Source of the DNA: Brevundimonas sp.
GTDB taxonomy: Bacteria > Pseudomonadota > Alphaproteobacteria > Caulobacterales > Caulobacteraceae
NCBI RefSeq assembly: GCF_030682035.1
Contig: NZ_JAUXQZ010000025.1
Coordinates: forward strand, 124,001-188,000
DNA: 64,000 bases
Direction of reading: 5' to 3'
A program made the translations under genes and the position numbers. Positions 1-7,992 of the stretch are shown here, one piece after another; positions within the stretch are counted from its first letter, which is position 1; the number at the start of each line of letters is the position of its first letter. The notes beneath the pieces were generated by a model. That model was not told the DNA's origin and did no database searches. It was given only the letters and a program-made list of their open reading frames with translations.

Positions 1-1158
1 GGCGGCCTTGAGCTGAGACAGCTTTTTCCCGGGATTGCGGTCCAGCATGGCCAGCACGGCGCCGGCGGCGACGATGCCGTCGTCATACCCCCGGCCCAGC
101 GGCGCATTGAAGAAGAAATGCCCCGACTTCTCGAACCCGGCCAGGGCGCCCAGTTCGGCGGTCTTGCGCTTGATATAGCTGTGGCCGGTCTTCCAGTAGA
201 CCACGTCCGCGCCGTTCGACTTCAGCACGGCGTCGGTCTTGTACAGGCCGGTCGATTTCACATCGACGACAAAGGTGGCGTTCGGGTGCAGGGCCGACAG
301 GTCGCGGCCCAGCATCAGGCCGATCTTGTCGGCGTAGATTTCCTCGCCCGTGTCATCGACCACGCCGCAGCGGTCGCCGTCGCCGTCGAAGCCCAGGGCC
401 AGGTCGGCGCCCGTTTCTCGCACCCGGGCCGCCATCTGCATCAGCATGGCGTGGTCCTCGGGGTTTGGATTGTATTTGGGGAAGGTCCAGTCCAGGTCCG
501 TGTCCATCTCGATGACCTCGGCCCCCATCCGGCGCAAGGCTTCCGGGGCGAAGGCCCCGGCGGTGCCGTTGCCGCAGGCGGCGACCACCTTGATCGGCCG
601 GGTCAGCTTCACCTTCGCCGTGATCTCTTCCAGATAGCGTTCGCGAAAGCCCTCGACCCGCGTCAGCGCCCCGCCCGGACGGTTCACGCCCTCGCCGTTG
701 AGAACGATCTCCTTCAACCGCCCGATCTCGTCGGGGCCGAAGGTCAGGGGCGGGTTGGCCCCCATCTTCACCCCGGTCCAGCCGTTCTCGTTGTGGCTGG
801 CCGTGACCATGGCCACGCACGGCGCGTCCAGCGCGAACTGGGCGAAATAGGCCGTCGGCGACAGGGCCAGGCCGATATCCAGCACCTCCATCCCGCCTTC
901 CAGCAGGCCGAGGATCAGCGCCTGTTTCACGCTCAGCGAATAGGAGCGGAAGTCATGACCCACCACGATCCGGGGCCGCTGCCCGATCTCGTGCACATAG
1001 GTGGCCAGCCCCAGCCCCAGCGCCTGGATGCCCAGCAGATTGATCTCCTTCTCCAGAATCCAGCGCGCGTCGTATTCGCGGAACCCCGTCGCCTTGACCA
1101 GCGGAATGGTCTCGTAGTCGGCGGTGTTGGGTCGCAGGTCAGAGCGGGGCTTTTGCAT
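1..1158 (-). CDS. Phosphomannomutase/phosphoglucomutase (C-terminus cut by window edge)
   Basis: The gene reads leftward from an ATG at 1158 and stays open to base 1, so 386 codons are present and the C-terminal domain lies outside the window. The alpha-D-phosphohexomutase active-site serine loop VTASHNENG is at about residues 118-126 and the metal-binding loop DGDGDR at about 257-262. Family enzymes interconvert mannose-6-P/mannose-1-P or the glucose equivalents and feed sugar-nucleotide synthesis for LPS, exopolysaccharide or glycans. Substrate preference cannot be read from this part. An AGG-containing SD lies just upstream (AAAGGCTCCCG). It is divergent from gpmA, with a 157-bp shared promoter region. 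Confidence 0.9.
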   Translation of the reverse strand, partial: MQKPRSDLRPNTADYETIPLVKATGFREYDARWILEKEINLLGIQALGLGLATYVHEIGQRPRIVVGHDFRSYSLSVKQALILGLLEGGMEVLDIGLALSPTAYFAQFALDAPCVAMVTASHNENGWTGVKMGANPPLTFGPDEIGRLKEIVLNGEGVNRPGGALTRVEGFRERYLEEITAKVKLTRPIKVVAACGNGTAGAFAPEALRRMGAEVIEMDTDLDWTFPKYNPNPEDHAMLMQMAARVRETGADLALGFDGDGDRCGVVDDTGEEIYADKIGLMLGRDLSALHPNATFVVDVKSTGLYKTDAVLKSNGADVVYWKTGHSYIKRKTAELGALAGFEKSGHFFFNAPLGRGYDDGIVAAGAVLAMLDRNPGKKLSQLKAA

Positions 1159-1315
1159 CGGGAGCCTTTTAGGGGAGACGGGGTGCAGCGTGGCTATAGG
1201 GCGCCGGACCCCGCGCGGACAACAACGCCCGGCGGCCGGCAAGGCTGCGACGCCCTGCTCGTCTTGACCCGCGCCGCCGCCGGTCCTACCCCCCACAGAC
1301 TGCCCGGAGACCTGA

Positions 1316-2038
1316 ATGCCCCGCCTGATCCTGCTGCGCCACGGCCAGAGCCAGTGGAACCTGGACAACCGCTTCACCGGCTGGGTCGACGTCGACCTGA
1401 CCGCCGAGGGCGAGGCCCAGGCGCGACGCGCCGGCGAACAGATCGCCGCGGCCGGTTTCCGGCCCTCCGTCATGTTCACCTCGGTGCTCAAGCGTGCGAC
1501 CCGGACGGGCGCGCTCGCCCTCGACTCCGCCGGGCTGCGGGATGTGCCGGTGATCAATGACTGGCGGCTGAACGAGCGCCACTACGGCGGCCTGACCGGC
1601 CTGAACAAGGCCGAGACGACAGCGCAGCACGGCGAGGACCAGGTCCGCATCTGGCGGCGAAGCTATGACATCCCACCCCCGCCGCTGGCGCCGGGCGGCG
1701 AATGGGATTTCGCCGCCGACCCCCGCTACGCCGGCCAGACCATCCCCACTGCCGAAAGCCTCAAGACCACGCTGGACCGGGTCCTTCCCTATTGGGACGA
1801 AGCCATCGCTCCGCGCTTGAAGGCCGGCGAGGATGTGTTGATCGCCGCTCACGGCAATTCCTTGCGCGCCATCGTCAAACATCTGTTCGGCGTCCCGGAC
1901 GACCGGATCGTCGACGTCGAGGTCCCGACGGGCAATCCGCTGGAGATCGACCTCGACGCCGGACTGCGGCCTATTGCGGCCCGCTATCTGGACCCTTCGC
2001 GCGCGACCCAACTCCCGCCCCTGGGAGCCGGCGCATGA
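1316..2038 (+). CDS. gpmA: 2,3-bisphosphoglycerate-dependent phosphoglycerate mutase
   Basis: This 240-residue protein has the histidine phosphatase signature LLRHGQSQWN at residues 6-15, with His9 as the phospho-acceptor, and the second catalytic histidine in AAHGNSLRA near residue 181. Length and the extended WNLDNRFTGW motif match GpmA rather than a generic phosphatase. It interconverts 3- and 2-phosphoglycerate in glycolysis and gluconeogenesis. An SD-like GGAG lies about 8 nt before the ATG. The stop codon overlaps the next ATG (ATGA), so the deaminase gene downstream is probably translationally coupled. Confidence 0.93.
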   Translation: MPRLILLRHGQSQWNLDNRFTGWVDVDLTAEGEAQARRAGEQIAAAGFRPSVMFTSVLKRATRTGALALDSAGLRDVPVINDWRLNERHYGGLTGLNKAETTAQHGEDQVRIWRRSYDIPPPPLAPGGEWDFAADPRYAGQTIPTAESLKTTLDRVLPYWDEAIAPRLKAGEDVLIAAHGNSLRAIVKHLFGVPDDRIVDVEVPTGNPLEIDLDAGLRPIAARYLDPSRATQLPPLGAGA

Positions 2039-2673
2039 CTACGCCGCAGCAGGCCTCCGACGACATCCGCTTCATGGGGCGGGCCATCGGCCTGGCCAAG
2101 GACCGCATGGGCCAGACCTGGCCCAATCCGGCGGTCGGATGTGTGATCGTCAATGACGGCGAGGTCGTCTCCGAAGCCGCCACCGCACCCGGCGGCCGTC
2201 CCCATGCTGAGGAGCAGGCCGCACCAGCCGCCGCCGGCCGGGCGCGCGGCGCCACGGCCTATGTCACCATGGAGCCCTGCGGCGCCCGGTCCTCGGGCCG
2301 CACCTCCTGCTCGCATTTCCTGATGGATGCGGGGATCAGCCGGGTCGTGGTGGCCGCGGTCGATCCCTCGCCCTTCGCCTCGGGCCGCGGCGTCGAGCGG
2401 CTGAAAAAGGCCGGCTTGCAAGTCGAGACGGGCCTCCTCGCGGCCGAGGCGGCGGTTCTATACGAAGGCTATCTGCACCGCGTCGAAACCGGCCGGCCCA
2501 TGGTCCGGATCAGCGCCGACGGCGCCGGCTATGACGCCCGTTTCGCCGCTTCGGCCAAGGCTGACCTGACCACCGAGCTGAAGCGTCTGGGCGAAGCCGG
2601 CTACACCCGCGTCTGGGTCAGTCCCGGCGAACTCGCGGACGCCTTGGCCGAACAGGGTCTGCTGACGCTTTAG
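2035..2673 (+). CDS. RibD-like cytidine/deoxycytidylate-type deaminase, single domain
   Basis: The 212-residue product carries the zinc deaminase motifs PHAEEQA and EPCGARSSGRTSC, which correspond to the HAE and PC-x(n)-C motifs of the riboflavin deaminase RibD. The full bifunctional RibD is about 360 residues; here only some 60 residues follow the deaminase fold, so the reductase domain is missing. The ATG at 2035 overlaps the gpmA stop. Genomes usually have a complete ribD elsewhere, so this could be a stand-alone deaminase of riboflavin synthesis or a paralogue with another substrate. The class is clear, the substrate is not. Confidence 0.75.
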   Translation: MTTPQQASDDIRFMGRAIGLAKDRMGQTWPNPAVGCVIVNDGEVVSEAATAPGGRPHAEEQAAPAAAGRARGATAYVTMEPCGARSSGRTSCSHFLMDAGISRVVVAAVDPSPFASGRGVERLKKAGLQVETGLLAAEAAVLYEGYLHRVETGRPMVRISADGAGYDARFAASAKADLTTELKRLGEAGYTRVWVSPGELADALAEQGLLTL

Positions 2674-2808
2674 GGTCGGCCTGCCGCGCTTCGCGCTACT
2701 TGACCAGATTGCCCGCGCTCAAGCAGGCCGTGACCGCGTCGTGGCCGTTGGCACCCAAAAAAATGCCCACAAACCCTTCCTTAAGCGGAGGCGTGCCATA
2801 TCGGGATC

Positions 2809-4083
2809 ATGTCGGAGAATACCGCCCCATCAGCCGCCAGAAGGCGCATCAATCAGGACGAGCTGGACGCCATCTGCGCCCGGCACGACCGCCTGTGGCA
2901 GGCCAAGCCCGGCGGCGCCCGGGCGGTCCTGGCCTGGCTTGATCTCTCCGGCCTCTCGCTCAAGGGCCGCAACCTCGCTGACGCGGATTTCGCCGCCGCC
3001 AGCTTGATCGGAACGGACCTGTCGGGCGCCAAGCTGGACAACGCCACCTTCTTCGGGGCCGACATGCAGGACTGCCTGCTGGTCGAGGCCAGTCTGCGCC
3101 GCACCGACCTGCGCGGCGCGTGTCTGCGTGGCGCGGACCTGACTGGCGCGGACCTGTTCGAAGCCGACCTGCGCGAAGGAACCATCGCCGCCGCCGACGC
3201 CAAACTGGGCTTCAAGATTGTTGAGGCCAAGTCGCGCAACGAGACCGAGGCCCAGGGCGCCTGCCTCGCCGGGGCCAATCTGGAACGCTCCAAACTCACC
3301 GGGATCGTGGCTGTGGCGGCGGATTTCTCCGACGCCATCATGAAGGACTGCAAACTGGTCCGGGCCAACCTGAAACAGGCCAGCTTCCGCGGCGCCGACC
3401 TGTCCGGCGCTGACCTGTCCGGGGCCGATCTGTCGGGCGCTGATCTCCGCGACGCGGTATTGGTCGGCGTAAAGAGCGCCATGTGGCGGACGGATGGGGC
3501 CAATATGGCCGGCGCCCTGACCGATGAGCGCTCTTCCGGCAGCCCGGTCGGCAAGATGCCCGCCGCCGAAATGCTGGCCGAGCACGCCCAATGGTGTGAG
3601 ACCGGCGGCGCCGAGGGGCGGCCTTCAGTCTTCAACGGTGTCGATCTGCGGGCGCTGGGGTCGATCCAGGGGTACAATTTGACCGCCCTGTCCGCCCGGG
3701 GAGCGGTCTTCTACGGGCTCGACATGGAGGGTGTGCAGCTTCAGGGGGCCCACCTTGAAGACGCGGATCTGCGTTCCGTCAATCTGAAGGGCGCCGACCT
3801 GCGGGGGGCGCGGCTGGCCAGAGCCCGGCTGAACAGCGCGGATCTGCGCGGCGCCAAGCTGGGACCGTTGATGATCGCCGCCGACCGGCTGCTGCCCGCC
3901 GACCTGACCGGCGCCTGCCTGCGCGGAACCGACCTGTCTGGCGCGGACCTCAATCGCGCGATCTTGACGGGCGCGGACCTCAGTCGGGCCGTGATGTTCG
4001 GCGCCTGCCTGCGTCAGGCCGATCTGACCGACGCGATCACCCACGGCGCGCGCGGGCTCGAGGCCGTGGATGCGGTCGCATGA
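2809..4083 (+). CDS. Pentapeptide-repeat protein A of a tandem pair
   Basis: The 424-residue protein is built almost wholly of A(D/N)LxG pentapeptide repeats (for example GADLSGADLSGADLSGADL near residues 198-216), which fold into a right-handed quadrilateral beta helix. A short N-terminal helix-rich segment (about residues 13-42) precedes the repeats, and a non-repeat insertion (about 225-270, GANMAGALTDERS onward) separates two repeat blocks. No signal peptide is seen. It overlaps the next gene, which has the same plan, by 4 nt (ATGA). Some pentapeptide-repeat proteins mimic DNA and protect gyrase, but this split architecture is not diagnostic and the function is unknown. Confidence 0.85.
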   Translation: MSENTAPSAARRRINQDELDAICARHDRLWQAKPGGARAVLAWLDLSGLSLKGRNLADADFAAASLIGTDLSGAKLDNATFFGADMQDCLLVEASLRRTDLRGACLRGADLTGADLFEADLREGTIAAADAKLGFKIVEAKSRNETEAQGACLAGANLERSKLTGIVAVAADFSDAIMKDCKLVRANLKQASFRGADLSGADLSGADLSGADLRDAVLVGVKSAMWRTDGANMAGALTDERSSGSPVGKMPAAEMLAEHAQWCETGGAEGRPSVFNGVDLRALGSIQGYNLTALSARGAVFYGLDMEGVQLQGAHLEDADLRSVNLKGADLRGARLARARLNSADLRGAKLGPLMIAADRLLPADLTGACLRGTDLSGADLNRAILTGADLSRAVMFGACLRQADLTDAITHGARGLEAVDAVA

Positions 4084-5312
4084 CCTTCGTTCGCCGAGCC
4101 CTGTCACAAGGCGACCTGGATATGTTTGTCGCGGCGCATGAGCGTCTGGTCGAGGGCCGTCCCGGCGGTCGTCGGCTGATGTTGAAATTCGTCGACCTCA
4201 GCGGACTGGACCTGTCGGGGCGCAATCTGGCCGAGGCAGACTTCAGCGGCTCCGCGCTCGAAAACGCCCGGCTCGTCGGCGCCCGGATGAACGGCGCCGT
4301 GCTGTTCTGCGCCGATCTCAGGGGGGCGGACTTCAGCAGCGCCCAGTTGGTGCGGGCGGACCTGCGGGGGACCTGCCTCCGCGGGGCCAACCTGATGAAC
4401 GCCGACCTCACCCGCGCTGACTTCCGCGAAGGCGTCATCGCCGTACCGCATGCGACCAAGGGGCTGGCGGCGGTCAAGCACCAGACGTTTCAGGGCATCG
4501 CTGACGGCGCGACCTTCGCCGGCGCCACCCTCGACGGCACCCATTTCGATGGGATCACCGCATTCAAGGCGGACTTCTCCGATTGTTCAATGCGCGGCGC
4601 CATGCTGACCGGGGCCAATCTGAAAGAGGCCAATCTGACTGGCGCCATGCTGGAGAACGCCTCAGTCGACGGCTGTAATCTGGACGGCGCCCGCCTCACG
4701 GGGGCGATCCTGACCGGGGTGGCTTTCGAACGGGCGACGATCACCCGCACAGATATGACCGGCGTGCTTGGCGACCCAAGCGTGGACGCACAATCCCGCG
4801 CCCACGGGCTGGCGGAACGAGCGCTGGACGCCAACGCCTGGGCCGAAAGCGGCGGCGTTTTCGGTCAACCGGCGATGTTCGACGGCGAAGATCTGCGCCC
4901 GCTGAGCGACCGCCTGAAAGGCTTGCGGCTGCCAGGCCTCAGCGCCAGACACGCGTGTCTCGCCGGGATGGACCTCAGGGGCGTCGGCCTTCAGGGCGCG
5001 GGCCTGGAAGGTTCGGACCTGCGCGGCTGCGACCTGCGCGGGGTGGACCTCAGAGGCGCGCGTCTGAACGGGGCTCTCCTGAACAAGGCCGACCTGCGCG
5101 GCGCCAACCTGGGGGCCTTGGCCCTCGGCAAGAACCGCTCGATGCCCGTCATGCTGATCGAGGCCAATCTGCGCTTCGCACGACTGGAGGGCGCCGATCT
5201 CGAAGGAGCCCGGCTGGACGGCGCCGACGTTTCGGGCGCCCGGATCGACGCCGCCTCGCTCACCGATGAGCAGCGCCTGGCGATCTCGCCGCCGCCCGCC
5301 ATCGCCGCCTGA
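4080..5312 (+). CDS. Pentapeptide-repeat protein B of a tandem pair
   Basis: The 410-residue protein is a paralogue of the upstream gene. The N-termini align (LSQGDLDMFVAAHERL against INQDELDAICARHDRL), followed by LSGLDLSGRNLAEADF-type repeats, a central non-repeat segment (about residues 235-285) and a second repeat block. The shared insertion shows that the pair arose by duplication of a complete gene. The start ATG lies inside the stop of the first gene, so the two products are probably made together and may form a complex. No catalytic motif or export signal is visible. Confidence 0.85.
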   Translation: MTFVRRALSQGDLDMFVAAHERLVEGRPGGRRLMLKFVDLSGLDLSGRNLAEADFSGSALENARLVGARMNGAVLFCADLRGADFSSAQLVRADLRGTCLRGANLMNADLTRADFREGVIAVPHATKGLAAVKHQTFQGIADGATFAGATLDGTHFDGITAFKADFSDCSMRGAMLTGANLKEANLTGAMLENASVDGCNLDGARLTGAILTGVAFERATITRTDMTGVLGDPSVDAQSRAHGLAERALDANAWAESGGVFGQPAMFDGEDLRPLSDRLKGLRLPGLSARHACLAGMDLRGVGLQGAGLEGSDLRGCDLRGVDLRGARLNGALLNKADLRGANLGALALGKNRSMPVMLIEANLRFARLEGADLEGARLDGADVSGARIDAASLTDEQRLAISPPPAIAA

Positions 5313-5322
5313 TATTGGGCGG

Positions 5323-5351
5323 AAAAAAGGGGCGACGCGAACGCCGCCCCT
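5323..5351 (-). terminator. Rho-independent terminator of hsp20
   Basis: Read on the minus strand, a 7-bp stem (5351-5345 pairing with 5334-5328) is followed directly by a run of six T residues. It lies 47 nt after the hsp20 stop and 10 nt beyond the stop of the convergent pentapeptide gene, so the stem may also slow transcription from the other side. Confidence 0.75.
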
Positions 5352-5397
5352 CGGTGGGTTTCCCGGGCTCGCTGCTTGAGGCGGGTTTTTGTGAGCC

Positions 5398-5874
5398 TCA
5401 GGCCGCTTTCGGCTTCTTGCCCTCGATCAGCGGCTTGGCCGGAGCTGCGACACTGATCTCGATGCGGCGCGGCTTCAGCGCCTCGGGCAGTTCGCGGGCC
5501 AGTTCGACCGACAGCAGGCCGTCGGCCAGGTCCGCGCTCCTGACCACGACATAGTCGGCCAGCTGGAACCGGCGTTCGAAGTCCCGCTCCGCCAGACCGC
5601 GATGCAGATAGGTCCGCCCGGCGCCGGCGTCGTCATTGGCCGTCTTGCGGCCGGTCACGGTAAGCAGGTTTTCCTTGACCTCGAGGGTCAGCTCGTCGGG
5701 CTTGAAGCCGGCGACGGCGATCTCGATCCGATAGGCGTTCTCGCCCGTGGTCTCGATATTGTAGGGCGGCCAGCCGTTTTCCTGACGGGTCGCAGCGGCG
5801 CTTTCCAGCAGGCCCGCCAGGCGGTCGAAGCCGACGGCGGAACGGTACAGCGGGGTGAAATCATAGGTACGCAT
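5398..5874 (-). CDS. hsp20: Small heat-shock protein, Hsp20/IbpA family
   Basis: The 158-residue protein has an alpha-crystallin domain at about residues 35-130, with IEIAVAGFKPDEL and the terminal GLLSVELARELPEA strand typical of alphaproteobacterial IbpA-like holdases. It also has an IEI motif in the C-terminal extension (about residue 137). Such proteins bind unfolding proteins in the cytoplasm and hold them for DnaK/ClpB. The start is fixed by an AGGAGG SD 7 nt upstream. That SD is buried in a hairpin, which suggests temperature-controlled translation. Confidence 0.9.
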   Translation of the reverse strand: MRTYDFTPLYRSAVGFDRLAGLLESAAATRQENGWPPYNIETTGENAYRIEIAVAGFKPDELTLEVKENLLTVTGRKTANDDAGAGRTYLHRGLAERDFERRFQLADYVVVRSADLADGLLSVELARELPEALKPRRIEISVAAPAKPLIEGKKPKAA

Positions 5875-5902
5875 GGGTCATCCTCCTGAGGATCAGCAAG
5901 GT
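5875..5902 (-). promoter_or_regulatory. SD-sequestering hairpin, candidate RNA thermometer of hsp20
   Basis: On the minus strand the leader reads CTTGCTG, then ATCCTCAGGAGGAT, then GACCC before the ATG. The 14-nt palindrome at 5893-5880 can fold AUCCU against AGGAU with a CAGG loop, so the AGGAGG SD lies partly in the stem. A UUGCU run lies just upstream, as in ROSE-type thermometers of alphaproteobacterial small heat-shock genes. The palindrome is seen directly; thermometer function is inferred. Confidence 0.5.
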
Positions 5903-6144
5903 TGAACCGGTCCCGCGGTTTGACGCCCGGACCGGCGGTGGGAGTTCAGTCCGGTCGGCCCGATGATCGGCCCCGTCCGGTCTGGAGGCCCCGGAATCGG
6001 CGGCCTCGGACCCGATGTGGGAAGCGCTGTGAAACCGTCAAGGGGCGCCGCCCCCGCGCCAATCTGTCGCCTTCCGGTGGTCATCCCTTGCCCCTCGCCC
6101 CAGACCCCTTAGGGTTCGCCGGAAATTCGCCCAGGAGATCCCCG

Positions 6145-6972
6145 ATGCGCCTGCTCGCCCTTGTCATGACGACCGCGCTGGCCCTGCCGGCCCTGGCCGC
6201 CGCCCAGACCCTGCCCGCCATGCCGACGCTGGATGAATCCCCCGCCCAGCGCACGGTCCGACGCGCCGCCATGACGCCGCCGGTGCTGCAGGAAGACACG
6301 GCGCTCCAGGCCGCCATCGGCTCCGCCGCCCGGCCCGCCGCCGATGTGGCGCGCGACGTCTATCGCCACCCGTTCGAGACCCTGACCTTCTGGGGCCTGA
6401 CCCCCGGATCGACGATCGTGGAGATCGAGCCAGGCAGCGGGGGCTGGTGGACCGCCATCCTGCAACCCTATGCCGAAGTCACCGGTGGAACCTATGTGGC
6501 GGTCAGCCGTCCGCTGGAGGGTATGGGCGTCGAGGACGGGATCGCCGACATGGTCGTGGTCGCCCGCGCCTTCCACAACTGGCATCGGGCCGGCCGCACC
6601 GATCCCTATCTGGCCGCCTTCTTCAAGGCGCTGAAGCCCGGCGGCGTGCTGGCCATCGAACAGCACCGCAGCGTCGACGGCCTGAACCCCGACGTCACCG
6701 CCCCGAGCGGCTATATGCCGGAAAGCCATGTCATCCGGGCCGCCCAGGCTGCCGGCTTCGTGCTCGACGCCCGCAGCGAGCTGAACGCCAATCCCAGGGA
6801 TGATCACGACCATCCCTACGGCGTCTGGACCTTGCCGCCGGTCCGCACCAGCGCCCCGCGTGCGAACAACGCCACCGACCGGCCCACGCCGCTGACCGAG
6901 GCCGAGCGCGCCGAGTATGACGCGATCGGGGAAAGCGACCGCATGACCCTGCGATTCCGCAAGCCGGGATGA
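6145..6972 (+). CDS. Exported SAM-methyltransferase-fold protein (COG4798 type), copy 1
   Basis: The 275-residue protein starts at an ATG with an AGGAGA SD at 6133-6138. It begins with a Sec signal peptide (MRLLALVMTTALALPALAAA, cleavage expected near AAA-QT). The mature part has a class I methyltransferase-like glycine loop VEIEPGSGGWW at about residues 92-102, a post-motif LKPGGVLAIEQHR and a conserved C-terminus GESDRMTLRFRKP. It matches the predicted methyltransferases of COG4798. Compared with the next gene it lacks about 40 residues after YVAVSRP. SAM is not expected in the periplasm, so catalysis is uncertain. Confidence 0.8.
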   Translation: MRLLALVMTTALALPALAAAQTLPAMPTLDESPAQRTVRRAAMTPPVLQEDTALQAAIGSAARPAADVARDVYRHPFETLTFWGLTPGSTIVEIEPGSGGWWTAILQPYAEVTGGTYVAVSRPLEGMGVEDGIADMVVVARAFHNWHRAGRTDPYLAAFFKALKPGGVLAIEQHRSVDGLNPDVTAPSGYMPESHVIRAAQAAGFVLDARSELNANPRDDHDHPYGVWTLPPVRTSAPRANNATDRPTPLTEAERAEYDAIGESDRMTLRFRKPG

Positions 6973-6978
6973 TGTTCA

Positions 6979-7011
6979 CCCATGTCCGGAACCGTTTTGA
7001 CCGGACATGGG
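6979..7011 (+). repeat. 11-bp perfect inverted repeat between the two methyltransferase genes
   Basis: CCCATGTCCGG at 6979-6989 and CCGGACATGGG at 7001-7011 are perfect complements around an 11-nt loop. The stem starts 7 nt after the stop of copy 1 and has no T-tract, so it is an imperfect terminator candidate, an mRNA stabiliser or an operator for the downstream gene. Confidence 0.6.
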
Positions 7012-7080
7012 AACAGGGTTAAGCCCAGCCTTGGGGTGGGCTGGTCTGAAACGTGCAGTATCGGCTTCCAGGGGATCTGG

Positions 7081-7992
7081 ATGAGTAATTCGAGACACGA
7101 CTGGCGGCTGTCGCTGTCGCGCCGGGGCGTACTGTCCGGCGCCGCGGCCCTGACGCTGACGGGTCTCGCCGCCTGCAGCCGCAAGGAAAAGACCGCGGAA
7201 CCGCCCCCCACGCCCGATGGTCCGCCACAGGGGTCGCTGGAATGGGCCGTCGCCGGTCCGTGGCGCGCCCAGGACAAGGTCCGCGACGCCGCCCGACACC
7301 CGATGGAGACGCTGCGCTTCTTCGGTCTCCAACCCCGCATGACGGTGGTCGAGTTCTGGCCGGGTAGCGGCTGGTGGACGGAAATCCTCGCGCCCTATCT
7401 GGCCGAAGGCGCCGGCAAATACGTCGCCGCCGGCTTCCAGACCGGCGCGGGCGCCGATCCGGCGCAGGTCGCGCTGATGACGGCCTTCCAGCAACGATTC
7501 GCCAATGACCGCCGCCTGTACGGCGCGATCGAGCTCTCCGCCTTCGGACCGACCTCCGGGCCGGTGACCGTGGCGGGCTCGGCCGACATGGTCCTGTTCA
7601 TGCGCAACATCCATGCGTGGATGGCCGCCGGGATCGCCGAAAAAGCCTTCGCCGACGCCTATGCCGCCCTGCGCCCCGGGGGCGTCCTCGGCATCGAACA
7701 GCATCGCCTCGGCCCGGAAGAGGATCAGGACCCGGCCGCTGCGAACGGATACGTCCAGGAGGCGTTTGTGAAACAGTTGGCGGCGGAAGCGGGTTTCGCC
7801 TTTGTCGCCGCCTCGGAAATCAACGCGAATGAAAGGGATACCAAGGATCATCCGTTCGGTGTCGAAACCCTGCCGCCCATGGGGTTAACGGCGCCGCGCG
7901 GTTCGCCGCCGAATCCGAACTTCGATCGGTCGAAATACGACGAGATCGGTGAAAGTGACCGCATGACCTTGAGATTCAGGAAGCCAGAGTGA
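7081..7992 (+). CDS. Tat-exported lipoprotein with SAM-methyltransferase fold, copy 2
   Basis: The 303-residue protein begins with a twin-arginine signal (SLSRRGVLSGAAALTLTGLAAC, written here only as the region of residues 10-31). It has an SRRGVLSG Tat motif and a LAAC lipobox, so it is likely a Tat-exported lipoprotein. It is a paralogue of the upstream gene: VEFWPGSGWWT loop at about residues 91-101, LRPGGVLGIEQHR, and the same GESDRMTLRFRKP tail. An SD-like GGGGAT lies just before the ATG at 7081. Its stop overlaps the GTG of the hydrolase gene, so both are one operon. Confidence 0.8.
   Translation: MSNSRHDWRLSLSRRGVLSGAAALTLTGLAACSRKEKTAEPPPTPDGPPQGSLEWAVAGPWRAQDKVRDAARHPMETLRFFGLQPRMTVVEFWPGSGWWTEILAPYLAEGAGKYVAAGFQTGAGADPAQVALMTAFQQRFANDRRLYGAIELSAFGPTSGPVTVAGSADMVLFMRNIHAWMAAGIAEKAFADAYAALRPGGVLGIEQHRLGPEEDQDPAAANGYVQEAFVKQLAAEAGFAFVAASEINANERDTKDHPFGVETLPPMGLTAPRGSPPNPNFDRSKYDEIGESDRMTLRFRKPE

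Noticed and set aside
118..1560. Long plus-strand ORF antisense to the phosphohexomutase gene
   Set aside because: Composition and lack of any family motif show it is a GC-rich shadow. The minus strand has the TASHN and DGDGDR motifs.
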